NCBI GenBank assembly: GCA_963777625.1
Contig: CAVZRO010000026.1
Coordinates: 372,001-436,000, forward strand
Reading direction: 5' to 3'
Source: DATDIC01 sp963777625
Lineage (GTDB): Bacteria > Pseudomonadota > Alphaproteobacteria > Acetobacterales > Acetobacteraceae
Length of the DNA stretch: 64,000 nucleotides
Shown here piece after piece: positions 53,661 through 61,586 of this stretch. Position 1 is the stretch's first letter. Every line of letters starts with the position of its first letter. The position numbers and the translations under genes are program-made. The notes under the pieces were generated by a model. It made no database searches. It saw nothing but the letters and a program-made list of their open reading frames with translations, and had not been told where the DNA came from.

Positions 53661-55040
53661 TCAGGCCACCGCCTTCGAAAGCGCCGTCAGCGTCGCCGAC
53701 AGTGTCTGCTGGATCGTCAGCGGGGTGAACGGATTGGTATCCAGATCGGCGATGATCTTTTCGCTATCAAGATAGGCCTTATAGCGCTGCATGATCGCTT
53801 TCGCCTCACTGACCAGCTCAGTGCGCTGCGCCGGATCGGTGGCGTTGATCGCCGCGTCCAGCTTGTCGGCGAGGCTTTCGTCCAACGTGGACAGGATCGG
53901 CGAGACCCGGTCGCGATAGAGTTTCTCCAGCTCGGGCGCAATGCCCTCTGCCTGGTAGGTGGCCACGATCTCGCCGCCCAGCTTGTCGATCTCGCCTTCG
54001 ACCTTCTTGCGCGCCGCAAGCCAGGCAAGGCGCGATTTGGCATAGGCGACCGCGCCGGTGCCATTGCTGGCCCGACCGTTGCCGCCCGGCGCGTTGCCAA
54101 CCGCGTCCAGCGCCGTCCGCAGCGCCGAGATCCCCGACGCCGCAACGGGAAGATTGGGGGCCTTCAGCGCCGTGTTCGCGTCGTTCGCCTGCTTGCCGAG
54201 TGCCGCCTTGCGGGTCGGATCGGTCACCGCCGCTACCCGGCGGATCAGCATCGCGAGTTCGCGCGCCAGCGCGCCGGCGTCGAGCTGCTCGGTCTCGGTC
54301 TCGTCCGCCTCGTCCGCGTCAGTGTCTTCGGGGTCCTCGAGGTCCTCGACCTCCTGCCCGTCAACCATCATCACCAGCTTGGTGAAGGGAAGCGGCTTGA
54401 ACTTCTTCAGCATCCGGGCACCCTTCTTGCCCATTCCCGGAAGCTGCCGCCCATCCAGCGCCAGCACCATGACGCCGGGGCGCTCTTCAGATGGCGTGGC
54501 GACGCCGAACGTCATGGCGTGCAGGCCGGTCTCCTTGACCAGGGTGTTGGCCAGCGCCTTCGACCCTTTGCTGCGATGCAGGGCCAGCCGATGATCCTCG
54601 GCCTTCTTGCCCAGCACGAAGCCGAAATTCATCTCCCCGCCCGTGCGCAGCTTCTTCAACGATGCGGTCAGATACGTATGGTACGCCTCCGGATCGGCGA
54701 ACACACCTTCGTCGCTCTGTTCCGTATGCTGTTCGATCCAGGCCTGCTCGGGCGCATAGAGCCGGTCGAACTTCTTCAGCGATTCGGCCGTCCAATCCAT
54801 TTCAGGCGTGTTCTTGGCCTTGGACGCCTCGGCAACGACCGCCTTCGCCGCGGTCTCGATACCGCCCAGCGCGTCCCGCGCGGCCTTCGCGGCGTCAGCA
54901 TCGCCGGCCTGCTCCAGCTTCTTTTTCGCGTCGTCGTAGTCTTTGAGGGCGTCGTCCAGCTTGCTGGCGCTCTTCAGCCCCTTGGGCTGGCTGCCCTTCC
55001 ACCACTTGGCGGAAAATTCCGGCTGCTCACCTTTCTTCAC
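53661..55040 (-). CDS. T6SS-island paralogue B (unknown family, with helical extension)
   Basis: A 459-aa protein from GTG 55040, supported by AGG-type ribosome sequence and alignment to paralogue A. Residues 1-240 match A (VKKGEQPEFSAKWWKGSQPK, MNFGFVLGKKAEDHRLALHR, KETGLHAMTFGVAT, LALDGRQLPGMGKKGARMLK), then an acidic linker (EDLEDPEDTDADEADETETE) leads to a helical C-terminal region (about residues 260-459) with LAELAMLIRR-like text and YAKSRLAWLAARKKVEGEID. Paralogue A lacks that region. No secretion signal or enzyme motif is evident. It lies just before the divergent tssBC promoter region. Confidence 0.75.
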   Translation of the reverse strand: MKKGEQPEFSAKWWKGSQPKGLKSASKLDDALKDYDDAKKKLEQAGDADAAKAARDALGGIETAAKAVVAEASKAKNTPEMDWTAESLKKFDRLYAPEQAWIEQHTEQSDEGVFADPEAYHTYLTASLKKLRTGGEMNFGFVLGKKAEDHRLALHRSKGSKALANTLVKETGLHAMTFGVATPSEERPGVMVLALDGRQLPGMGKKGARMLKKFKPLPFTKLVMMVDGQEVEDLEDPEDTDADEADETETEQLDAGALARELAMLIRRVAAVTDPTRKAALGKQANDANTALKAPNLPVAASGISALRTALDAVGNAPGGNGRASNGTGAVAYAKSRLAWLAARKKVEGEIDKLGGEIVATYQAEGIAPELEKLYRDRVSPILSTLDESLADKLDAAINATDPAQRTELVSEAKAIMQRYKAYLDSEKIIADLDTNPFTPLTIQQTLSATLTALSKAVA

Positions 55041-55101
55041 GATCCCACCTCTCGTCCGCAGGGGGTCAACACAAGTCACGGTGCCGACGGTGGACGCCGC
55101 C

Positions 55102-55135
55102 AGCATCGTGCAGTCAGCGTCGTGCAGTCAGCATC
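55102..55135. repeat. 14-bp tandem repeat
   Basis: AGCATCGTGCAGTC (55102-55115) is followed directly by AGCGTCGTGCAGTC (55116-55129) and a third partial copy AGCATC. It lies in the divergent control region between paralogue B and tssBC. Confidence 0.7.
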
Positions 55136-55400
55136 CGATCAGGCGGCCGGCTGCCGCGCGGACAACGCATACCATGTCCAGTATGGCTTTGTCAGCCTGA
55201 ACAATGACCCGAACATAGCGGAACCGCCACCCGCCGTTCCCACCGTGCCTCCGGCCCACGCCCATAAATCCGGTTTCCAACCTCTTTGTTCCGAGTCCGG
55301 CTGGTCGCCGGAACGCGGGTTCGGTCGCTCAGCACGGAGCGGCGGACGCGCATCCCGGGCGCGCCCGGCAATCGGAGGAATTGCCGAACCGGTGGGCACT

Positions 55401-55507
55401 GGTATACCAAGGTTCCGCCGGAACCCGGGTATACCGCGCGCCGGGTTGGCGGGCGGCGGCGCGCGAATCAATACGATACCCGGATTCCGCAGGAAGACGG
55501 GTATATC
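55401..55507 (+). promoter_or_regulatory. Two related dyads upstream of the sheath gene
   Basis: Dyad 1 (55401-55435) has perfect outer arms GGTATACC/GGTATACC and perfect inner arms GGTTCC/GGAACC around GCC. Dyad 2 (55475-55507) has outer arms ATACCCG/CGGGTAT and inner arms TTCC/GGAA around GCA. Their shared nested layout suggests tandem binding sites for one regulator or two RNA hairpins. The sheath gene starts 38 nt after the second dyad, with GAAGGA at 55534-55539 as ribosome site. Confidence 0.55.
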
Positions 55508-55544
55508 ATTCGCCGCCGCCAGAGGACATCCCCGAAGGACACCC

Positions 55545-57413
55545 ATGGAATACAATGTCAGCTTCGGCCGCCTCGGCCGCACGTCGCGTCCCGCCGCGGC
55601 AGGTCAGAAGTTCCGTCTCGCGCTGCTGGGCGACTTTTCCGGCGCGGCCAACGCCGGCCGGCTCGACACCGGGACGGCGCTGGCAAAACGCAAGCCGGTC
55701 AAGGTGGACGTCGACAACCTGGACGACGTGCTGGCACGGATGGGTTTGTCGCTCAGCCTGCCGCTCGCCGACGAGGACGCAGTGGTTACGGTGAAGATCG
55801 CGGCGATGGACGATTTCCATCCCGACCAGCTCGCCGAAAACCTGGAGCTGTTCGAGCAGCTTCGCGGCCTGCGACGCAATCTGGGCAACCGCGCGACGTT
55901 CGACCGGGCGGCGAAGGAGGTGCTGTCCTGGGGGGGCGAGGCACCGCTGCCGCCGCCGCCGCGGAAATCGCGCGGCGGCACGGTCGCGACCGCCCGCCTG
56001 TCCGATTTCGCCCGGTTGATCGGCCGCCCTGCCCTCACCGGCACGGCGGAGGCTTCGGCCGACGATCTGATGCGCCGCCTGATCGGTCCGTTCATCCAGC
56101 CGGCACGCGACGCGCGGCAGGAGGCGATGACCGCGCGGGTGGATGAAGCGCTCTCGGCGGCCATGCGCCGGGTGCTGCATCATCCCGACTTCCAGACCGC
56201 CGAGGCGCTGTGGCGCGGCGTGGAGTTCCTGGTACGCCGGATCGAGACCGGGGCGAAAATGGAGATCGTGCTGTACGACGTGTCCGCCGAGGAGCTGGCG
56301 GCGGACCTGGCAGCCACCGACACGCTGGAGGAAACCGGTCTGTACGGGATGCTGGTGGAGCAGCCTGCACTCGACGCGCATCAGGGACCGTTGTCGGCCG
56401 TCATCGGGCTCTATGCGTTCGAACTGGCGCCGCCGCATGCCGAACTGCTCGGCCGTATCGCCCAGATTGCCGGCGCGGGCGGGGCGCCGTTCGTGGCCGG
56501 CATCGCGCCCGACGCGCTGAAGCTTCCGTTCCACGATCAGCACCCGCTGATCAAGGACGCATTCGCGGCGCTTCAGGCCTTGCCGGCAGCCGCCTATCTC
56601 GGCCTGGCGACCCCGCGCTTCCTGCTGCGCATGCCCTATGGACGCAAGACCGACCCGATCAACTCCTTCGCCTTCGAGGAGTTCACGCGCCAGGGTGGTC
56701 TCGGCGGGATGCTGTGGGGCCATCCGGCGCTGATTCCGGCCCTTCTGCTGGCTGAAAGCTTCACCCGGCAGGGGCCGAAGCTGAAGCTGGGATCGGTGAT
56801 GGGCGTCGATGACATTCCGTACTATGTCTATACGGATACCGACGGGGAGCAGATCGCGCTGCCCTGCACCGAACGTCTTTATACGGAGCGTCAGGCGGTG
56901 CAGGTCGGGCAGTACCGGGTGATGCCGCTGCTCTCGATCCGTGGCCGCCCGGAGTTGCGGCTGGGCGGCTTCACCTCCCAGGCCGGAACGCCGCTGGCGG
57001 GCTTCTGGGCCCCGGTCGATATCAAGCCCGCCCCGGCAGCAGCGCCACCGCGTGCCGCGGAACCGCCCCCGGCCGCTGCCGCGCCCGCCCCCTCGCCTGC
57101 TCCGCAGCCGGCTGCGCCCGCACGGTCCGAACCCGCTCCTGTCCCGGAAGCCGCCGCCTCCGTCACACCTCCGGAACCGCCGCCGGCCCCTGCCGCCGAA
57201 CCTGCCGCTGCATCCGATAGCACCGACCTCGATGCATTGCTGGCCGGGCTATCGGCTCCGGCGGAGACCCCGTCCGCCGAACCGCAGCCGGCGGCGGGGG
57301 AAGCTGCTGACGACCTGGACGCGCTGCTCGCCAGCCTGAATGCCGACCCACCGGCGCCCGAGGAAGACGCCACCGAGCCGGATCTGGACGCGCTGCTGGC
57401 ATCACTGAAGTAG
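55545..57413 (+). CDS. tssC: T6SS contractile sheath protein, TssB-TssC fusion
   Basis: A 622-aa protein. Residues 1-150 read like TssB/VipA (FRLALLGDFSGAANAGRLDT, RKPVKVDVDNLDDVLARMGL), and about residues 180-490 like TssC/VipB (ALWRGVEFLVRRIETGAKME, LVEQPALDAHQGPLSAVIGL, RFLLRMPYGRKTDPINSFAF). In canonical T6SS these are separate subunits of the sheath that contracts around Hcp. The last 120 residues are a Pro/Ala-rich tail with three short repeats DLDALLAGLS, DDLDALLASLN and DLDALLASLK. The ATG at 55545 has GAAGGA 5 nt upstream. It is the first plus-strand gene of the T6SS run. Confidence 0.88.
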   Translation: MEYNVSFGRLGRTSRPAAAGQKFRLALLGDFSGAANAGRLDTGTALAKRKPVKVDVDNLDDVLARMGLSLSLPLADEDAVVTVKIAAMDDFHPDQLAENLELFEQLRGLRRNLGNRATFDRAAKEVLSWGGEAPLPPPPRKSRGGTVATARLSDFARLIGRPALTGTAEASADDLMRRLIGPFIQPARDARQEAMTARVDEALSAAMRRVLHHPDFQTAEALWRGVEFLVRRIETGAKMEIVLYDVSAEELAADLAATDTLEETGLYGMLVEQPALDAHQGPLSAVIGLYAFELAPPHAELLGRIAQIAGAGGAPFVAGIAPDALKLPFHDQHPLIKDAFAALQALPAAAYLGLATPRFLLRMPYGRKTDPINSFAFEEFTRQGGLGGMLWGHPALIPALLLAESFTRQGPKLKLGSVMGVDDIPYYVYTDTDGEQIALPCTERLYTERQAVQVGQYRVMPLLSIRGRPELRLGGFTSQAGTPLAGFWAPVDIKPAPAAAPPRAAEPPPAAAAPAPSPAPQPAAPARSEPAPVPEAAASVTPPEPPPAPAAEPAAASDSTDLDALLAGLSAPAETPSAEPQPAAGEAADDLDALLASLNADPPAPEEDATEPDLDALLASLK

Positions 57414-57453
57414 AGTCGAGCCCTTCCGGCCGCCCCGCCGGCGAAGCCCCGAC

Positions 57454-58002
57454 TCAGGACGTGCGGACGACGATGTCCACGCGCTGACTTTCCTGCGACA
57501 TGCCCGGCACCTCGCTCACCTTGCGCCGAACCCGGTCCATGCGGGCGCGCGTGATGCCCGCTTCAGCCAGCCTGTCCTCGATCAGTTGCATCCGCAGCCG
57601 CGACAGGTCCACGATGGATTGCGGCCCATCCGGGTCGAGATATTCCGCCAGCACAACGCGCGCCTCCGGGTTCTCCTTCGCCCACGCGGCGCCGGCATTG
57701 ATCACCGTGAGCGCCTCCTGGTCGAGCAGCACCGACCACTGCGCAAAGAACACCGCGTAGTCCGGTGAACGCCGGCGTATGCGGGTGACGATGTTGGGGT
57801 GGATCTGCCACGGCATTCCGGCCGTCTCCGGTTCACCACAATTCTGCACCCAGAGATGATGAATGTCGGACGCGCGTTCGCACTGCACGAGTTCGATGCT
57901 AATATCGGGACTGAGGGTATTGGCAAGCAGGTCCTGGAGGTGCGCCTCCCCACCCACCAGCCAGACCCGCCCATTGAACTCGGCGAGTGTGATGTCCGCC
58001 AT
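57454..58002 (-). CDS. OmpA-like-domain protein without signal peptide, T6SS locus
   Basis: A 182-aa protein. The first 60 residues are not recognised; residues about 75-182 follow the OmpA/MotB pattern: FFAQWSVLLDQEALTVINAG, ARVVLAEYLDPDGPQSIVDL SRLR-type loop (SIVDLSRLRMQLIEDRLAEA) and a final SQESQRVDIVV. Real OmpA domains bind peptidoglycan in the periplasm, but no signal peptide or membrane anchor is seen here. It is divergent from tagH (78 nt) and sits between tssBC and tagH. It may be a cytoplasmic TssL/OmpA-related accessory; function unknown. Confidence 0.65.
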   Translation of the reverse strand: MADITLAEFNGRVWLVGGEAHLQDLLANTLSPDISIELVQCERASDIHHLWVQNCGEPETAGMPWQIHPNIVTRIRRRSPDYAVFFAQWSVLLDQEALTVINAGAAWAKENPEARVVLAEYLDPDGPQSIVDLSRLRMQLIEDRLAEAGITRARMDRVRRKVSEVPGMSQESQRVDIVVRTS

Positions 58003-58080
58003 CGAAACCCCCGAACAGCTCTCCGGATGCCAGCACGGCGCGGCGCCCCGGCAAGATCACCAACCTTTTGGGTACGACCC

Positions 58081-59526
58081 ATGCCGCTGATCCTGAAATT
58101 GACCGGCGGGACCGAGCGGGATAGCCGTACGCTCAAGCACGGGACTCTATCCATCGGACGTGCGCCCGGCAATGATTGGGTGCTGCCGGACCCCGAGCGG
58201 CAACTGTCGAAGACTCACTGCGTGATCACCGCCGCCGGCGGGCACTACATGCTGACCGACCTCAGCACCAACGGCGTGTTCGTCAATGGATCGCCGGACC
58301 GGGTGCCGCGGAACGGGGAAATTGCAGTGACCGACGGCGATGAGTTCCGGATCGGTGAATACGTCATCTCGGTCACCGAGGATCTGACAATTGCCGCAAC
58401 CGGCCCTGGCGTCGCCCGTCAGCCCTTCGCGGCGGGCGGCATGCCCATTACGGATCGGCTGGGTGCGGACCGGCGGTCAGCCGCGCCCGATCCATCACCC
58501 GATCCGCTGGGCGGCGATCCCCTGGACGATCCGTTCGGCCGTCAGCCGCCGCCCGGCTTCGTGCATCCGATCGCCGCGCCGCCACCGGCCTCCCGTGCCG
58601 CCGATCCGTTTGACCTGGCCGAGGAAGACAGCCGGCGCCCGGTCGCGGACCTCGATGACGACGACCTGTTCAAGGGCCTGACTCCGGGGGAGGCGTGGCA
58701 AGGGCCGTCGCAGGCCGATAATGTGGACGCGCCGCAGCATGCGTTTGCCGCGCCGAAGCCGATCGCCGCGCCCAATTTCGATGATGTCGATATCGACGCC
58801 CTGCTTGGCGATACGCCGCCCGGCCAGCCGCCGGCGACACCTCCCGCACCGGTACCGCTTCCCCAGCAACCCGTGGTCGCTCCCGCACCGCCGCCGGCCG
58901 CCGCGACGCCTAGGGCCCGACCGACCGCGCCACAGCCGGCTCCCGCCGACGCGGCGCGCGCGATGGCGGCGTTTCTGGAAGGCGCCGGGGTTGCCGGACT
59001 GGCGGTCGGCAGCGATCCGGAAGCGGCATTGCGCGCCGCCGGAGCCATGTTCCGCGAAATGGTGGACGGGCTGCGCCAGGTCCTGATCTCGCGCGCGGCA
59101 GTGAAGAACGAATTCCGGGTCGAACAGACCATGCTGCGGGCGCGTGACAATAATGCGCTCAAGTTCGCGGTCACCACCGAGGATGCGGTCACTGCGCTGC
59201 TGCAACCGGATCGGCCCGGCTACAAGCCGTCGCTGGAAGCCGCCCGCGAAGCATTCGACGACGTGCGCTCGCATGAGATGGCGGTGATGGCCGGCGTTCA
59301 GACCGCGCTGGTCGGGCTGCTGAAACGGTTCGAGCCGGCAGCCCTCGAACGACGGATGCAGCCAGGCGCGTTCGGCAACATACTGCCGGCGGCCCGCAAG
59401 GCCCGCACCTGGGAACTGTTCTGCGACACCTACAAGGAGATCGCCCGCGAGGCGGAGGACGATTTCCAGTCGGTGTTCGGCCGCGAGTTTGCCAAGGCTT
59501 ACGACGCGCAGATGCGCAAGCTGTGA
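58081..59526 (+). CDS. tagH: T6SS-associated FHA domain protein
   Basis: A 481-aa protein. An N-terminal FHA domain (residues 1-100) carries the phosphothreonine-binding motifs SIGRAPGNDW, QLSKTHC and LSTNGVFVNG. A long disordered Pro/Asp-rich middle follows, including DIDALLGDTPP, a motif also repeated in the sheath tail. The C-terminal 180 residues match the TagH/ImpI C-terminus (FLEGAGVAGLAVGSDPEAAL, MFREMVDGLRQVLISRAAVK, and FDDVRSHEMAVMAGVQ). TagH links Ser/Thr phosphorylation to T6SS activation in Pseudomonas-like systems; PpkA/PppA-type genes are not in this window. Confidence 0.9.
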   Translation: MPLILKLTGGTERDSRTLKHGTLSIGRAPGNDWVLPDPERQLSKTHCVITAAGGHYMLTDLSTNGVFVNGSPDRVPRNGEIAVTDGDEFRIGEYVISVTEDLTIAATGPGVARQPFAAGGMPITDRLGADRRSAAPDPSPDPLGGDPLDDPFGRQPPPGFVHPIAAPPPASRAADPFDLAEEDSRRPVADLDDDDLFKGLTPGEAWQGPSQADNVDAPQHAFAAPKPIAAPNFDDVDIDALLGDTPPGQPPATPPAPVPLPQQPVVAPAPPPAAATPRARPTAPQPAPADAARAMAAFLEGAGVAGLAVGSDPEAALRAAGAMFREMVDGLRQVLISRAAVKNEFRVEQTMLRARDNNALKFAVTTEDAVTALLQPDRPGYKPSLEAAREAFDDVRSHEMAVMAGVQTALVGLLKRFEPAALERRMQPGAFGNILPAARKARTWELFCDTYKEIAREAEDDFQSVFGREFAKAYDAQMRKL

Positions 59527-59539
59527 CTTACGTCATACT

Positions 59540-59659
59540 ACCAGCGGCCCGAACGGCCGACTGGTACGCGCGCAGGGTTGGTGTGGCGGCTGCGCGCGAA
59601 ATCTATAAGATGCCAGCGGCCCGACGATCCGCGGAGGATCAGGACTTCGGGCCGCTGGT
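59540..59659. repeat. Three-copy GCGGCCCGA repeat in the tagH-tssJ gap
   Basis: ACCAGCGGCCCGAA at 59540-59553 pairs with its complement TTCGGGCCGCTGGT at 59646-59659, and a third, direct copy CCAGCGGCCCGA is at 59613-59624. The 211-nt gap (59527-59737) holds no gene, so this hairpin-forming block is its only structure; it may attenuate or separate expression of tagH and tssJ. Confidence 0.65.
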
Positions 59660-59737
59660 ATGAGCCGCGCAACAAAGGCTTTCAACCGCCTGCCGATCCG
59701 AGGCAAATAGTCCCGCAGGCCAGGGAGGTTCGTCGGG

Positions 59738-60223
59738 ATGGCGAGATGCGCTCATGTTGTCGCGGTAGTTTTGCCGCTGCTCGCGCTGGCGGGCTGCTCG
59801 TCGCCTCCGCCACCGCCGACCCAGGTGGATCTGACCCTGTCAGCAGCGACCGACGTCAATCCCACCACCAGCGGACAGGCCGCGCCGGTCGTCGTGCGGG
59901 TTTATCAGCTTGCTTCGACATCCGGCTTCGACGGAGCAGAATTTTTCCAGCTTTTTAACCAGGACCAGGCTGTCCTGAAGACCGACCTGGTCAAGAAGGA
60001 CGAATTCCTGCTTTCCCCCGGGCAGAAGAAGACCACCACCTTGATGCCCACCGATCAGGTGACCGCACTCGGCATCTTCGCGGCATACCGGGATTTTCAG
60101 AACGCGAAATGGCGGGCGACCGTGCCGATCCCCGCCCACAAGACCACCGCCGTGACAGTCACCATCGGGCATGACGGTGTGGTTGCGAAAGCGGCCGCGG
60201 CGGCGCCGAAGGCCGGTCCCTGA
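59738..60223 (+). CDS. tssJ: T6SS outer-membrane lipoprotein TssJ
   Basis: A 161-aa lipoprotein. The signal peptide ends in LALAGC (Cys20), the acylation site; the mature part has the TssJ fold text VDLTLSAATDVNPTTSGQAA, VVVRVYQLASTSGFDGAEFF and LFNQDQAVLKTDLVKKDEFL. TssJ anchors the TssL-TssM membrane complex to the outer membrane. It is directly followed by tssK with a 2-nt gap, and then tssL and tssM. Confidence 0.95.
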   Translation: MARCAHVVAVVLPLLALAGCSSPPPPPTQVDLTLSAATDVNPTTSGQAAPVVVRVYQLASTSGFDGAEFFQLFNQDQAVLKTDLVKKDEFLLSPGQKKTTTLMPTDQVTALGIFAAYRDFQNAKWRATVPIPAHKTTAVTVTIGHDGVVAKAAAAAPKAGP

Positions 60224-60225
60224 TC

Positions 60226-61563
60226 ATGGGCTGGGAGAACAAGGTTGTCTGGACGGAAGGGCTGTTTTTGCAGCCGCAGCACCTGCAGCAGCAGGAACGC
60301 TATTTCGAGCGTCTCGTGCGCACCAGCACCGGCGGCCTGCGTCCCTATGCCTGGGGCCTGACACAGCTTGAGCTGGACACCGATCTGCTCACGCTCGGCA
60401 AGTTCGCGATCCGCTCGGTGGCCGGCCTGTTGCCGGACGGCACGCCATTCAGCGTGCCTGGCGATGTGGACCACCCACGCCCGCTGGAGCTGCTGGAAAC
60501 CGCGCGCAACAGCGTGGTCTATCTGATCCTGCCGGTGCGCCAGCCCGGCGCCATGGAATCCGCGCCCCGCGACCTGATAGAGACTGTGGCGCGGTTCGCC
60601 ATGGACGAGCACGAGGCGATCGACACCAATGCCGGCTCCCAGGGCACGGCGGTCGTGCCGATCGGCAAGCTTCGGCTGCGCTTCGCTCTGGAAGGAGATG
60701 CGCGGGAAGGGCACGCCTCCATCGGGCTGGCCCGGGTCGCCGACGTGCGCGCCGACAAGAGCGTGCAGCTCGACGAAAATTTCATTCCGCCTCTGTTGCT
60801 GACCAGCGCATCGCCGGCATTGTCCGGGTTCGCCACGCAACTGCAGGGCCTGCTGCACCACCGGGCCGAGGCGCTGGCCGGCCGCGTTTCCGAAACCGCC
60901 ACGCGCGGTGCGGCGGAGATCGCCGATTATCTGATGCTGCAACTGTGCAACCGGTATGAGCCGCTGCTGACACACCTGGCGAACACGGTTGGTCAGATGC
61001 ACCCGGAAACCTTCTACCGGGTCTGCGTCAGCCTCGCCGGAGAGCTGGCGACCTTCACCGAATCCCGCAAGCGGCCGCCGGCGTTCCCACCGTACCGGCA
61101 CGACGACTTGCAGGCGACCTTCCGTCCGGTGATCGCATCGCTCCGGCAATCGCTGTCCGCCGTGCTGGAGCAGAACGCGGTGCCAATTCCGTTGCAGGAG
61201 CGGCGGTTCGGCATTCGCGTCGGCCCGATCGCGGACCGCACGCTGGTTGCCAACGCCACCTGGGTGCTGGCGGTGAAGGCGCAGATGCCAGCCGAGGCAC
61301 TGCGCCGCGGCTTCCCGAACCTGGTCAAGATCGGACCGGTCGAGCAGATTCGCGAGCTGATCAACGTGGCGCTGCCGGGTATCGCGGTGCGCGCCCTGCC
61401 GGTCGCACCACGGCAGCTTCCTTACTATACCGGAACTACATATTTCGAGCTGGACCGCAGCAGCCCCTACTGGGCTGCACTGGCGCGTTCCGGCGGGATC
61501 GCGATCCACGTCACCGGCGACGTACCGGGCCTTGAGATCGAATGCTGGGCGATCCGGGGCTGA
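60226..61563 (+). CDS. tssK: T6SS baseplate subunit TssK
   Basis: A 445-aa baseplate component that connects the contractile tail to the membrane complex. It starts MGWENKVVWTEGLFLQPQHL, the family hallmark, and contains YLILPVRQPG and FTESRKRPPAFPPYRHDDLQ. The length is normal. It lies between tssJ and tssL in the same direction, 2 nt after tssJ and 23 nt before tssL. No internal oddities are seen. Confidence 0.96.
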   Translation: MGWENKVVWTEGLFLQPQHLQQQERYFERLVRTSTGGLRPYAWGLTQLELDTDLLTLGKFAIRSVAGLLPDGTPFSVPGDVDHPRPLELLETARNSVVYLILPVRQPGAMESAPRDLIETVARFAMDEHEAIDTNAGSQGTAVVPIGKLRLRFALEGDAREGHASIGLARVADVRADKSVQLDENFIPPLLLTSASPALSGFATQLQGLLHHRAEALAGRVSETATRGAAEIADYLMLQLCNRYEPLLTHLANTVGQMHPETFYRVCVSLAGELATFTESRKRPPAFPPYRHDDLQATFRPVIASLRQSLSAVLEQNAVPIPLQERRFGIRVGPIADRTLVANATWVLAVKAQMPAEALRRGFPNLVKIGPVEQIRELINVALPGIAVRALPVAPRQLPYYTGTTYFELDRSSPYWAALARSGGIAIHVTGDVPGLEIECWAIRG

Positions 61564-61586
61564 GCGGGGCGCAGAGGGGTGCATCA

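Noticed and set aside
55100..55545. Sigma54 promoter for the T6SS
   Set aside because: No TGGCAC-N5-TTGC match was seen upstream of tssBC.
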